The notes: generated from the sequence alone by a model not told the origin. DNA of 64,000 nt from Bradyrhizobium australiense (GCF_013114825.1 NZ_JAAVLX010000004.1:124001-188000); one strand, 5' to 3'; shown: positions 40,290 to 48,940, numbered from the stretch's first letter. A program made the numbers and translations.

Positions 40290-40556
40290 GGCAACTCCCC
40301 CGAGCATCTATCTGCTTGGAGCGTCATCCGGGCGCTAATGGTCGACTCCGCAATCTTGAGATTCCGGATTTGGCTATGGGCGTCCCTAGGGCGAGAAATA
40401 TGTAATCCAACAAGGACTTTCTTGAGTTCCACGGATTGCCGGAAGAAATAATCTTGTCCCTCGTCGATCGCGCTCAGTCGCTGGCGAAAGCTTGGGACGA
40501 TCGCACCATGCCTCAGAGCTCGTCCGCCAAGTGCCAAACTCGGAAGTCAGCGTCGC

Positions 40557-41972
40557 CTAGCTAATCTGAACTACGCGAAGATTGTTTGTGGTGCCTGCTT
40601 CGCCAAACGGAACGCCGGCTACCACCACGATGGAATCTGCCTGCTGCGCAAAGTCTTCGCTGAGCGCCCTCTGTGTCGCGCGATCAACCATTTCCTCGTA
40701 TGTATTGACGTCCTTGGACAGGACGCTATGAGCACCCCACAAGAGGCAAAGCTGCCGCGACACTCTTTGGTCCGGGGTCACGGCGAGAATCGAAACCTTC
40801 GGTCGTTTGCGGGCAATGCGGGCCGCCGTCGTCCCGCTCGAGGTGAAGGCGACGATGGCTGCGGCATCAATGGCCTCGGCGAGATCGGCGGCAGCGGCGG
40901 CAACGGCGTGAGGCGCGGTCTCTTCCTCGCCCGGCTGCGAGGCGTTGATGATCGAATGATACATCTTGTGCCGCTCGGTGCTCTCGATAATGCGGCTCAT
41001 CATGGCGACCGCCTCGCAGGGATATTGACCGGTCGCGGATTCCGCAGAAAGCATTACCGCGTCGGCGCCATCATAGATCGCCGTAGCGACATCAGAGGCT
41101 TCGGCTCGCGTTGGCGTGGGTGCCGCAACCATCGAGTCGAGCATCTGGGTTGCGACGATCACCGGCTTTCCGATCAGACGGCAGGACCTGATCAACTCCT
41201 TTTGGCGACCGGGCACATCTTCGTGCGGAATCTCCACGCCCAGATCGCCGCGGGCAACCATGACCGCGTCGGAGAGGCGGACGATGTCATCGATGTGTTC
41301 GAGGGCTGCGGGCTTTTCGACCTTCGTCATGATCCCGGCACGATTACCTATGAGCCCGCGAGCCTCGATGACATCCCCGGGTTTCTGAACAAACGAAAGG
41401 GCCACCCAATCAACGCCTAGTTCGAGGCCGAATTCGAGATCGGCGCGATCTTTCTCGGTTAGCGGGGACAGGCTCAAAACGGCGGTGGGGACGTTCACTC
41501 CTTTGCGGTTAGAGATGACGCCGCCAATGATGATTTTCGCATCAATTGAATCGGCAGTCAGCCCCGTCACGCGAACACGAACCCGTCCATCGTCAATCAG
41601 CAGATCATCGCCCGGGGCGACTGCGTCGAAAATCTCGGGATGGGGCAGCGGGATCGACATCCTGTCACCGTCAGAGCCGGACAGAACAAAACGGACGTGC
41701 TCTCCGCTGGCGACGGCGATCTTTCCATCGCTGATGGTTCCGACCCGGATTTTCGGCCCCTGCAAATCCTGCAGGATGCCGATCGGCCGGCCGACCTTAA
41801 GTTCCAGCGCGCGTATGGCCGCGTGAACCTTGGCATGATCGTCGTGCGTACCATGACTGAAGTTCAACCGAAATGTGTCGACGCCCGCAAGGAAGAGCGC
41901 TTCCAGCATTTCTGGTGATCCGCTCGCCGGACCGACGGTGGCAACAATTTTCGCTCTGCGATTGCGTCGCAT
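40557..41972 (-). CDS. pyk: Pyruvate kinase (tartrate-cluster type)
   Basis: 471 residues, pyruvate kinase length. Motifs: RRNRRAKIVATVGPASGSPEML, FRLNFSHGTHDDH, LQDLQGPKIRVG, the active-site IMTKVEKPAALEHIDDIVRLSDAVMVARGDLGVEIP (Lys and Glu/Asp metal ligands), KPVIVATQMLDSMVAAPTPTRAEASDVATAIYDGADAVMLSAESATGQYP, and the C-terminal domain FTSSGTTAARIARKRP. It converts phosphoenolpyruvate and ADP to pyruvate and ATP. The 3' remnant of ttuD lies 15 bp upstream, as in tartrate clusters where ttuE encodes a pyruvate kinase; so this is likely a TtuE-type enzyme. Bradyrhizobium usually has another pyk copy elsewhere. Confidence 0.93.
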   Translation of the reverse strand: MRRNRRAKIVATVGPASGSPEMLEALFLAGVDTFRLNFSHGTHDDHAKVHAAIRALELKVGRPIGILQDLQGPKIRVGTISDGKIAVASGEHVRFVLSGSDGDRMSIPLPHPEIFDAVAPGDDLLIDDGRVRVRVTGLTADSIDAKIIIGGVISNRKGVNVPTAVLSLSPLTEKDRADLEFGLELGVDWVALSFVQKPGDVIEARGLIGNRAGIMTKVEKPAALEHIDDIVRLSDAVMVARGDLGVEIPHEDVPGRQKELIRSCRLIGKPVIVATQMLDSMVAAPTPTRAEASDVATAIYDGADAVMLSAESATGQYPCEAVAMMSRIIESTERHKMYHSIINASQPGEEETAPHAVAAAAADLAEAIDAAAIVAFTSSGTTAARIARKRPKVSILAVTPDQRVSRQLCLLWGAHSVLSKDVNTYEEMVDRATQRALSEDFAQQADSIVVVAGVPFGEAGTTNNLRVVQIS

Positions 41973-41987
41973 GGTCTATTCGGCCTC

Positions 41988-42165
41988 TCAGCCGCCCTTG
42001 GTGATTAGAATCGTCCTGATATCGTTGACGTTGGTGTCAGTCGGACCGGTACGAACGGGATCGCCGATCGCGGCGCAGAAACTATAGCTGTCATGAGCGG
42101 CAACGAAAGCCCGGGGTTCAAGGTTCCCGGCCCGGGCGCGCTCAAGCGTATCCGGCTGCACACTG
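41988..42165 (-). pseudogene. ttuD: 3' remnant of ttuD (hydroxypyruvate reductase / glycerate 2-kinase)
   Basis: About 58 codons ending at TGA 41988-41990: SVQPDTLERARAGNLEPRAF, then VAAHDSYSF, GDPVRTGPTDTNVNDIRTILI. The ending TGPTxTNVNDxRxILI is diagnostic of the MOFRL domain of TtuD/GckA proteins (about 420 residues when complete). Only the last seventh remains; the reading frame breaks off where a plus-strand MAPEG remnant begins. The 15-bp gap to pyk shows a former ttuD-pyk operon, now without ttuD. Confidence 0.75.
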
Positions 42166-42222
42166 GCCCTTACCGTCGGCTTCCTGGCGCAAGCCGTGCT
42201 GGCGATCGTCAAGGTGGCGTAA
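42166..42222 (+). pseudogene. 3' remnant of a MAPEG gene
   Basis: Reads LALTVGFLAQAVLAIVKVA and then TAA at 42220-42222. It matches the C-terminus of the intact MAPEG gene at 39879-40289, with 33 identical bases, but the last residues differ (IVKVA against LAIFRVV). It is therefore either a degenerate duplicate or the tail of a lost MAPEG paralogue. No start codon or upstream part exists. Confidence 0.75.
42172..42204 (+). repeat. 33-bp direct repeat, second copy
   Basis: Identical to 40233-40265 and in the same orientation. The two copies delimit a 1.9-kb segment carrying pyk and the ttuD remnant. Confidence 0.85.
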
Positions 42223-42254
42223 GGCTCTCTCCGCAAACCAAATCCAAAGCAAAG

Positions 42255-42283
42255 AACCCCGGAGGTCGGCTCCCGGGGTTTTT
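42255..42283. terminator. Intrinsic terminator-like hairpin
   Basis: AACCCCGG (42255-42262) pairs with CCGGGGTT (42273-42280), loop 10 bases, followed by TTT on the plus strand. It could end plus-strand transcription; on the minus strand it lies 24 bp after the beta-barrel gene stop and is followed by TTCTTTGCTTT, so it may be bidirectional. Confidence 0.65.
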
Positions 42284-42306
42284 CATTGGCGCCTCTGAAA
42301 CAGCGC

Positions 42307-43716
42307 TCAGTACTTCGCAACAACCGGCGAATTGAAGTGGTAGTTGATGCCGGTGCGGAAGATGTGCTCGGTTACTGAGCGGGTGGACGTCACCGGGGTA
42401 GCACCGATGATGAAGTTGTCCGAGGTCGAACCAAGGTCCGCGTAGAGATACTCGGTTTTGGTCGTCCAGTTCGGGCCCAGCAAGCCCAGCAGCGTAAACG
42501 GCGTTTCGATGCCCGCGCCGGCGGTCCAGCCGGTCTTGGTGTGCTCAAACGATTGCGTCACCAGCCCAGCGAATGAGGCCGTGTTGATCTTGGTCTTGAT
42601 GCTGCCGTATGCGAGACCGCCCGTCGCATAGAACAAGGTCGATCCGACCGAATATCCGAGCCGGCCGCGCGCCGTGCCGAACCAGGGCAACGTGGCATCG
42701 TACGCCGCCATCAGCCCGGGCGTGCAGGTGAGAATGCACGTCTTGTTGTCCTTCTGGGTGCTGCCCTGAATATCGGCCTCCAGACCGAACACCCAGTTGG
42801 CCGCCTGCCAGTTGTAGCCGGCCTGGACGCCGCCATTGATCCCGTCGGGCGCCAGATTGAAGGTCTCAAGAACTGGCGCCGCCGGTACGCTCAGGGAGCT
42901 GCGATCGCGGCCGGTGCCGGACCCGAAATTGCCGCCGAGATAGAACCCGGCCCAGTTGGCCGCCACGACCGGCGCATAGGCCGTGTTGCCGCCGATGCGG
43001 TAGTTCAAACCGACACGAAAGATGTTTTCACGAATTTCGGTGTTGATCGGGGTTGCGAACAACAGCGTCGAGATGTCCGTCTTGTTGCCGAGATTGAGGT
43101 AGAGGTATTCGATCTTTCCGGTCCAGTTTCCGCCCAGCGCGGCTTCGACGCCGCTGCCGACCACCCACCCGCTCTGCGTACGATCGGTCGCGAAGCTCGT
43201 AGTGATGCCGGCTACCGTCTCGGTCGCGTTGGTCTTGACGTTTCCAAACGCGTAGCCGGCGGTCACGTAGCTCAGCACCGGACCATTGGCGATGCCGATG
43301 CGCCCGCGCGCGGTGCCGAACCAGTCAGGCTTCTGGCGATAGCTGGCGTTGATGCCGAACAGTGAAAAATTGGCGCGATCATCGCTCAGGCCGCCGCCCT
43401 GAATATCTGCCTCGACACCAAGAACGATCGGGCCGAGTACGGAAGCTGTCTGCCAGTTGTAGCCGATCTGGGCGCCGCCGAATGCTCCCTGCGGCGACGT
43501 GTAGAACGAGTAAGGCGATCCGGTGTTGAGCCAGTCGTGCTGAAGACGATCGCGCCCCAGACCGACGCCGGCATTGACGCCGATGTAAAAGCCGGTCCAG
43601 TCGTAGACGGCTGCCAGCGCTGGAGCTTTGGTGTAGGGGCGGGCGGCGAGGTCTGCGGCGATCGTCGGGGCTGATCCCAGGCCAACGAGCGCGGTGGCCA
43701 GCAAGTACTTTTTCAT
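42307..43716 (-). CDS. Outer-membrane protein with two tandem Omp25-like beta-barrel domains
   Basis: 469 residues, about twice the 220-280 of its relatives in this window. Signal peptide MKKYLLATALVGLGSAPTIA, mature start ADLAARPYTKAPALAAVYDWTGFYIGVNAG. The first domain (about 38-240) ends IFRVGLNYRIGGN; a second domain starts again AANWAGFYLGGNFGSGTGRDRSS and ends HIFRTGINYHFNSPVVAKY. Both halves repeat the same landmarks: GYNWQ, VLGVEADIQG / VFGLEADIQG, WFGTARGRIG / WFGTARGRLG, TGWTAGAGIE / SGWVVGSGVE, KIEYLYLNLG / KTEYLYADLG. It is therefore an internal duplication. Function: surface structure or stability as in Omp25/RopB-type proteins (inferred). Confidence 0.9.
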   Translation of the reverse strand: MKKYLLATALVGLGSAPTIAADLAARPYTKAPALAAVYDWTGFYIGVNAGVGLGRDRLQHDWLNTGSPYSFYTSPQGAFGGAQIGYNWQTASVLGPIVLGVEADIQGGGLSDDRANFSLFGINASYRQKPDWFGTARGRIGIANGPVLSYVTAGYAFGNVKTNATETVAGITTSFATDRTQSGWVVGSGVEAALGGNWTGKIEYLYLNLGNKTDISTLLFATPINTEIRENIFRVGLNYRIGGNTAYAPVVAANWAGFYLGGNFGSGTGRDRSSLSVPAAPVLETFNLAPDGINGGVQAGYNWQAANWVFGLEADIQGSTQKDNKTCILTCTPGLMAAYDATLPWFGTARGRLGYSVGSTLFYATGGLAYGSIKTKINTASFAGLVTQSFEHTKTGWTAGAGIETPFTLLGLLGPNWTTKTEYLYADLGSTSDNFIIGATPVTSTRSVTEHIFRTGINYHFNSPVVAKY

Positions 43717-43898
43717 TTTACGGCATTCCCAGTCCGGCATTCCCAGAACTTCAGACGCGAGAGCTGCCGGCACTTGGGCAATGTTTCTACTGGATTCGCG
43801 TCTTAATGCTGTAGCCCGGCAGCCACATCTTCCGGGCGCTTCGCTCTCGGGAGAGAGCGCGGCAATATTCATTCAGCCAATATCATGGCAGACGATCT

Positions 43899-44492
43899 TC
43901 AGCGGCCTTTTTGAGCGACGGCAAACAGCATCGACGCCATCTTGTCGTCGAATCCCCTGACTTCGCCGCGCTCCATCGACAGCGAGCTCCAGCTCCCCGC
44001 CTCGGCATAGGTCGTCCGCAGCCACTCCTGCGAGGGATAGTTGTAGTAGCGATCGAGCGCGTCGCGTCCGGCTGCATCGCCTTCCTTGTAACTCGCAAAG
44101 AACACGCCGCCCGGTCTCAGCGCGCACCGGATTAGCGAGAGAACGGTCGCAAGTTGCTCGCGTGGCACATGCAGCAGACAGGCATTGGCCCAAACCGCGT
44201 CATACGCGTCGACCTCGTCAAGCTCGTGGAACAGCAGCGTTTCAACCGGACGGCCGAGACGCTTTGATGCCACCTCGGCCATTTCCGGCGACCCGTCGGT
44301 TGCGCGAACATCGAACCCGCGCGCCAGCATTTCCGCTGTGTCACCGCCGGCGCCACATCCGAGTTCGAGAATGGTTGCGCCCGGCGGCAGCAGCGCCAGA
44401 AATGCCGTCAGCCTCGCCTGGCGCGAGGTGATCTCGCGCCAGGCATAGGCTTGCGCGTTACTGCGGTAGAATTGCAAGGTTTGCTCATCCAC
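43899..44492 (-). CDS. Class I SAM-dependent methyltransferase
   Basis: 197 residues. SAM-binding motif I ATILELGCGAGGDTAEML, acidic strand 2 VRATDGSPEM, motif III WANACLLHVPREQLATVLSLIRCALRPGGVFFASY. The fold is complete but the substrate is not readable; such short enzymes are often tellurite-resistance or UbiE-like. It starts at ATG 44492 and follows argC by 14 bp in the same direction, so it is likely co-transcribed with paiB and argC. Confidence 0.85.
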   Translation of the reverse strand: MDEQTLQFYRSNAQAYAWREITSRQARLTAFLALLPPGATILELGCGAGGDTAEMLARGFDVRATDGSPEMAEVASKRLGRPVETLLFHELDEVDAYDAVWANACLLHVPREQLATVLSLIRCALRPGGVFFASYKEGDAAGRDALDRYYNYPSQEWLRTTYAEAGSWSSLSMERGEVRGFDDKMASMLFAVAQKGR

Positions 44493-44506
44493 CGCAGCAC
44501 CTCACA

Positions 44507-45556
44507 TCACGGAAACAGCGCGATCTGCTCCAGCCCGGCTGTCTCGGGCAGCCCGAACATCAGGTTCATGTTCTGGATCGCCTGTCCGGCCGAGCCCTTC
44601 ACCAGGTTGTCGAGCGTGGAAATCACGATCGCCCGGTTCTTGATGCGGTCGGCGATGACGCCGATCTGCACATAGTTCGAGCCGCGCACGTTCTGGGTCT
44701 GCGGCAGCACGCCCTCCTTGACGACATGCACAAACGGCTCGTTGGCGTAGGCCTTCGCCAGCGCGCCCCGCAAATCGTCCGGCGTCGCGCCGTTGAGTTT
44801 GACATAGGACGTGCAGAGTTCGCCGCGCGCCATCGGAATCAGATGCGGCGTGAAGTTCACCGTCACCGCCGCACCCGCGGCAACGCCGATCTCCTGCTCG
44901 ATCTCGGGCGCGTGCCGGTGGGTACCGACCGAATAGGGCGACAGCCCCTCGCCCGCCTCGCTGAACAGCGTGTTCTGCTTCAAGCCGCGCCCGGCGCCGG
45001 TGACACCTGACTTGGCGTCGATGACGATATCATCGATGTCGATCAGTTTTGCCTTGGCGAGCGGCACCAGCGCGAGCAGCGCCGCGGTCGGGTAGCAGCC
45101 GGGACAGGCGACGAGCCGCGCGGCTGCGATCTTCTCGCGGTAGAATTCGGTGAGGCCGTAGACGGCTTCGCTCTGCAGTTCGAGCGCCCGGTGCTCATGG
45201 CCGTACCATTGCGCATAGGTGTGCTTGTCGCGCAGCCGGAAATCGGCGGACATGTCGAGCACCTTGATCCTGGGGTTGGCCCCGAGGACGGCGGCGATGA
45301 TCTCCTGCGTGGTGCCGTGCGGTAGGCCGCAGAATACCGCGTCGAGGCTGGTCCAATCGACCTTCTCCCATTCCACGAGCTTCGGCAGGTCCAGCATGAA
45401 GAAATGCGGAAACACGTCGCTCATCGACTTGCCGGCGTGGGTGTTGGCGGTGAGCGCGGTGATCTCGGCATTCGGATGCCGCGCCAGCAGGCGCACCGCG
45501 TCGGCCCCGGTGTAACCGGAGGCGCCGAGAATGCCGATCTTCTTTTTCGAGCTCAT
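44507..45556 (-). CDS. argC: N-acetyl-gamma-glutamyl-phosphate reductase
   Basis: 349 residues. NADP motif KIGILGASGYTGADAVRLLARHP; catalytic Cys in RLVACPGCYPTAALLAL; His in PHLIPMARGELCTSYV; also FCGLPHGTTQE and SADFRLRD. It reduces N-acetylglutamyl phosphate to the semialdehyde in arginine synthesis, in the cytoplasm. ATG 45556 overlaps the TGA of the upstream paiB-like gene by one base (TGATG), indicating translational coupling; a GTG one codon upstream is an alternative. The coupling with an FMN-binding regulator-like gene is unusual. Confidence 0.95.
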   Translation of the reverse strand: MSSKKKIGILGASGYTGADAVRLLARHPNAEITALTANTHAGKSMSDVFPHFFMLDLPKLVEWEKVDWTSLDAVFCGLPHGTTQEIIAAVLGANPRIKVLDMSADFRLRDKHTYAQWYGHEHRALELQSEAVYGLTEFYREKIAAARLVACPGCYPTAALLALVPLAKAKLIDIDDIVIDAKSGVTGAGRGLKQNTLFSEAGEGLSPYSVGTHRHAPEIEQEIGVAAGAAVTVNFTPHLIPMARGELCTSYVKLNGATPDDLRGALAKAYANEPFVHVVKEGVLPQTQNVRGSNYVQIGVIADRIKNRAIVISTLDNLVKGSAGQAIQNMNLMFGLPETAGLEQIALFP

Positions 45557-46242
45557 CACGCGTTCCTTTCTTCAGGCGTCGTCGTTTGCTTGTGTTGTAC
45601 CGTAACCGCCGCGAATGCCAGCGGTCGTGCCGCGCGCATCAGGGCTGCGATTTCGCGCGCGTCGGCGCCCTCTTGCGCGGCGAGCGCCTCGGCCAGCGCG
45701 GTGTAGTCGGCTTCCGACTTGTGCTGGTTCAGCTTGAAACTGCCCTCAACCTCTTCGACTGTCATTTCGAGTCCCACGATCGCCTTCTTCATCGCCTGTA
45801 GCCGCCCGGCCGTCATCTTCGACGACAGCCACGGCTTTTTCGGCAACAGCCGATCCTCGAACTTCGCGCTCAGCGTCTCGATTTGCGCGGCGAGCTCATC
45901 GTCCGACATCGTCCGCACGGGTCCGGTCAGATGCACCGCCTGATAGAGCCAGGTCGGCACCTGATCCGGCGAGACGTACCAGTCCGGCGACACATAGGCG
46001 TCGACGCCATTGACGGCCAATAGCCACGGGCTCGTGTCGTCGGCGAGCTTTACCAGCGGATTTTGACGCGCGACGTGAAACGCCGCGCGCGGTGTGCCGT
46101 CATTGGCCGACGTCAGATAGAACGGCAGCGATGAGGCGACCGGCTTATTGCCGTCCCACGCGCAGGCCAGGCCAAAGCCGCGCGCTTCCGCAAACGCGAG
46201 GCTCGCGGCGCGATCGGACTTGAACGGTGGTGGCGTATACAT
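45556..46242 (-). CDS. FMN-binding negative transcriptional regulator family (PaiB-like)
   Basis: 228 residues, PaiB family (split-barrel flavin-binding fold). The N-terminus MYTPPPFKSDRAASLAFAEARGFG is diagnostic, as are FHVARQNPLVKLAD, VSPDWYVSPDQVPTWLYQAVHLTGPV and KPWLSSKM...AIVGLEMTVEEVEGSFKLNQHKSEAD. In Bacillus PaiB influences sporulation and protease genes; in proteobacteria the role is unclear and DNA binding is not established. It is translationally coupled to argC downstream. RBS is GGAGTTTGAG. Confidence 0.88.
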   Translation of the reverse strand: MYTPPPFKSDRAASLAFAEARGFGLACAWDGNKPVASSLPFYLTSANDGTPRAAFHVARQNPLVKLADDTSPWLLAVNGVDAYVSPDWYVSPDQVPTWLYQAVHLTGPVRTMSDDELAAQIETLSAKFEDRLLPKKPWLSSKMTAGRLQAMKKAIVGLEMTVEEVEGSFKLNQHKSEADYTALAEALAAQEGADAREIAALMRAARPLAFAAVTVQHKQTTTPEERNA

Positions 46243-46565
46243 CTCAAACTCCTGCTTGACGTAGGAGCCGCCAGTTCAGACCGCGATTTCTGGGAAAGGG
46301 AGAAGCCGCGGGACCGGATCCGGCGGCAGGGGCGACAATCCTAGACGCAAACGTCCGCCCATACCGCGATAATGCGGCGGCGGCGAGCGATGAAGATGGT
46401 CGCGGCGATTGACATGGGCGCGGCTATAAGGCCGCGCCCGGCTGGCGTCAAGCTATGAACTCGTCATTCCGGGGCGCGCGCAAAGCGCGCCAACCCGGAA
46501 TCTTGTGCCATATACCTCTGGATTCCGGGTTCGCGCTACGCGCGCCCCGGAATGACGACGACGCC
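46243..46565. other. Intergenic region upstream of paiB-argC
   Basis: About 320 bp between two minus-strand genes. The MBL-proximal third is occupied by a family A palindromic repeat (46462-46557). The rest should hold the paiB-argC promoter, but I see no clear consensus and no coding potential. Confidence 0.4.
46462..46557. repeat. Palindromic intergenic repeat (family A)
   Basis: CGTCATTCCGGGGCGCGCG at the left end mirrors CGCGCGCCCCGGAATGACG at the right, with an inner ACCCGGAATC/GATTCCGGGT pair. It is the same family as 33461-33558. It lies 9 bp beyond the stop codon of the MBL gene. Confidence 0.8.
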
Positions 46566-47555
46566 TCAGATCACCGGATTCCACGGCGCCGGGATCAGCC
46601 GGTAGCCGTTGCCGTCCTTTTCGACAAAACCATTGGCCGGGAACGGATAGTGGAAGCCCTGGACCCGCATCTTGTCGGCAACCAGCATGTCGTAGACCCG
46701 GCGGCGGGTCTTTTCCGCCAATGCCGGATCCTGGTCGAACATCAGGTGCCAGCCGGGATTCGAGACGAACAGCGCCGGCAGATTGGTGACGTCGGACTGG
46801 ATGAATACCTTGTCGGAGCCGGAGGCGAGAACATAGGAAGTGTGGCCCGGCGTATGGCCGATGGTTTCCACCGCCGTCAGCCCGGGTGCTATTTCCTTGC
46901 CCCACTCATAGGGCGTGACCTTCTTGTTGAGCCCCGCCTCGAACACGCGGCGGGCATTCTTGAACACAGTCTGCATCCGCCCTTCCGGCGCCCGGCTCAT
47001 CTCGCCATCGTCCATGAAGTATTTCCATTCCGCCGCCGGCACCAGCACCTCGGCACTGGGAAAGGCCGGCGTGTTGTCCGCATTCAACAGGCCGTTGATG
47101 TGATCACCGTGGAAGTGCGAGATCACGACGATGTCGACCGCCTTGGGGTCGAAGCCCGCGGCAACCATGTTGGCGCCAAACTGGCCGACATTGCCCTTGC
47201 TTGATGCAAAGGCCGCGGCGCCGTTGCCGGTATCGACCACCAGGAGCTTGCCACCGGTATTGATGACCAGCGGCGCGAACTGGATCGACATCTTGTCCTT
47301 CGGCATGAAGGCCTTTTCGAGCGCCGCGTTGACTTCGTCCTTTTTGACGTTGAGCACGAACGTGTCAGGCAGCGCGAAATTGTTGACGCCGTCGGAGATC
47401 GCCGTCACTTGGGCATCACCCACCTTGTAGCGATAGAAACTCGGCGCCTGCTTGACCGCCACCGGCGCTGCGGCTGTGGCGGGTGCTTGCGGCAAGAGCG
47501 GTGCGGCAGCGAGCGCCGCGGCTCCGGCGAGTGCGTGACGACGTGTCAGTTCCAT
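46566..47555 (-). CDS. Secreted MBL-fold metallo-hydrolase
   Basis: 329 residues. Tat-type signal MELTRRHALAGAAALAAAPLLPQAPATAAA. Metallo-beta-lactamase motifs: VVDTGNG, VVISHFHGDHINGL (HxHxDH), TIGHTPGHTSYVL (His) and FIQSDVTNLP (Asp), with the C-terminal His in VQGFHYPFPANGFV. All zinc ligands are present. The group is AHL-lactonase/quinoprotein-associated-like; the physiological ester or lactone is unknown. Export in folded state is indicated by the twin Arg. Confidence 0.88.
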   Translation of the reverse strand: MELTRRHALAGAAALAAAPLLPQAPATAAAPVAVKQAPSFYRYKVGDAQVTAISDGVNNFALPDTFVLNVKKDEVNAALEKAFMPKDKMSIQFAPLVINTGGKLLVVDTGNGAAAFASSKGNVGQFGANMVAAGFDPKAVDIVVISHFHGDHINGLLNADNTPAFPSAEVLVPAAEWKYFMDDGEMSRAPEGRMQTVFKNARRVFEAGLNKKVTPYEWGKEIAPGLTAVETIGHTPGHTSYVLASGSDKVFIQSDVTNLPALFVSNPGWHLMFDQDPALAEKTRRRVYDMLVADKMRVQGFHYPFPANGFVEKDGNGYRLIPAPWNPVI

Positions 47556-47771
47556 GGTGATCTCTCCCAGTGAGACGATGGATGCGATGGAGGGAATTGA
47601 ATGCGGTGGAATTCTTCCGCTTGGCGTGCCCCGGCTTTGGTTGCCGCTGGCTCTACTAGCGCCCTTACGTTAACGGGACGACAGTGAAACGACGGCAACG
47701 CGAAGATGGCTCCGGTTGAACCCATCTTTTGGGGGCTAACACCCACATCATCAGCTTATTCCAGCCTGCCC

Positions 47772-48302
47772 CTACGCCACCCGCCACAGCCATTCGGCGA
47801 GCTTCCCCATGACGTCGCCGACCAGCAGCAGGGCGGCCGACCAGACCAGGGCCGAGACGAAGTTGGCGATCTGGAACGGCCAGTAAGACATCTCGAATAT
47901 CCCGGCGGCGAGCGGCACCGAGGCGCGCAGCGGCCCGAAGAACCGGCCGATGAAGATCGAGGGCACGCCCCATTTTTTCACGAACGCCTCGCCGCGCGGC
48001 AGGATCTCGGGATAGCGCGACAAAGGCCACATCTCGGCGACATGCTCCTTGTAGCGATAGCCGAACCAGTAAGAGACCCAGTCGCCGAGCGCTGCGCCGA
48101 GGCCGCCGGCGAGCCAGACCGGCCAAAAGCTGATGCCGCTGACGCCGATCAGCGCGCCGATCGCGACCAGCGCCCCCCAGGCCGGCACCAGCAGCGAGAC
48201 AAAGGCAAGCGATTCGCCGAATGCCAGCACCAGGACGATCGGAGCGGCCCACGCCTGATTGTCGCGCACGAAATCAGCCAAGGCGCGCGCAAAGTCTTGC
48301 AT
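47772..48302 (-). CDS. DedA-family membrane protein
   Basis: 176 residues with about five hydrophobic segments. Family motifs: FGESLAFVSLLVPAWGALVAIGALIG (E-x-x-x-P-x-P type region), GAALGDWVSYWFGYRYK (G-x-x-x-G-D-x-x-x-Y-x-x-G) and FVKKWGVPSIFIGRFFGPLRASVPLAAGIFEMSYWPF (F-x-R-F-x-P-x-R). DedA proteins are thought to flip undecaprenyl phosphate or polar lipids and maintain membrane potential. All conserved acidic and basic residues are present. Confidence 0.9.
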   Translation of the reverse strand: MQDFARALADFVRDNQAWAAPIVLVLAFGESLAFVSLLVPAWGALVAIGALIGVSGISFWPVWLAGGLGAALGDWVSYWFGYRYKEHVAEMWPLSRYPEILPRGEAFVKKWGVPSIFIGRFFGPLRASVPLAAGIFEMSYWPFQIANFVSALVWSAALLLVGDVMGKLAEWLWRVA

Positions 48303-48487
48303 TCTCGAGTGCCTTCCCCGCCCCGCTTACGCCGTTGAACTTTCGTCTGATTCAAGGCCTGTGACAGCTAAGCCAGCCGCCTGCGTGACTTCAAGTCACA
48401 AAGGCTGGCACGGGATGTGATCAAAGGCAGTTTCACCGCTCCATGGGGTCGTTTCGCCGGTGCCGTTCCCGGTTTTCCGAATCCCGA

Positions 48488-48940
48488 TCAGCTCTGCGGA
48501 GGCGGCGGTCGTTTTTGGGGCCGCGGCTTGGCCGCCCGGGGGGCTGCCGATGCGACGGGTTGCAGGGTCACAATGACCGGATTTGGCTTGTGATCCATCG
48601 CCGCGCCGGTCGCAGCATCGACGCCCATTCCGACAAGGCCACCGAGAAGAACATTGCCGGCGAAGCCTGCCGCGCCGGTTCCGGGAATCTCTTTGGTCAG
48701 CGGGATAATCTGCGGCTCATATCCTTCCTTGCTGACCGTTACGGTGATGTCAGCGTTGCGCTTGGCCTGAACAACGCATGGCGTCACACAAGCCGTTGGA
48801 ATATCGAGACCGCTAATCTCGGCTGTCGCGCCCGCCGGCGTGCTCGAAATGGAAATGTTCTCTGTCGTTCCCCGTGTCACCGAGGCACAGCCAAGACATG
48901 GCGCCGCAATTGCGACGGCCAGCAATAGTCTGATAGTCAT
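48488..48940 (-). CDS. PEGA-domain-like lipoprotein
   Basis: 150 residues. Signal with lipobox MTIRLLLAVAIAAPCLGCAS; lipidated Cys near residue 18. Residues 25-80 (ISISSTPAGATAEISG and VVQAKRNADITVTVSKEGYEPQIIPL) fit the PEGA surface-layer-like fold. A Gly-rich hydrophobic stretch FAGNVLLGGLVGMGVDAATGAAMDHKPN follows, then a Pro/Lys-rich tail PRPQKRPPPPQS. Homologues in alphaproteobacteria are sometimes mislabelled translation initiation factor 2. Likely envelope-attached; function unknown. Confidence 0.75.
   Translation of the reverse strand: MTIRLLLAVAIAAPCLGCASVTRGTTENISISSTPAGATAEISGLDIPTACVTPCVVQAKRNADITVTVSKEGYEPQIIPLTKEIPGTGAAGFAGNVLLGGLVGMGVDAATGAAMDHKPNPVIVTLQPVASAAPRAAKPRPQKRPPPPQS

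Noticed and set aside
40290..40556. Region after the MAPEG gene with a possible degraded reading frame (about 45 codons, ending near 40562) and a worn family A-like palindrome
   Set aside because: The frame has no start or recognisable domain, and the palindrome resemblance (TCCGGGCG, GAGATTCCGGAT) is too weak to call.
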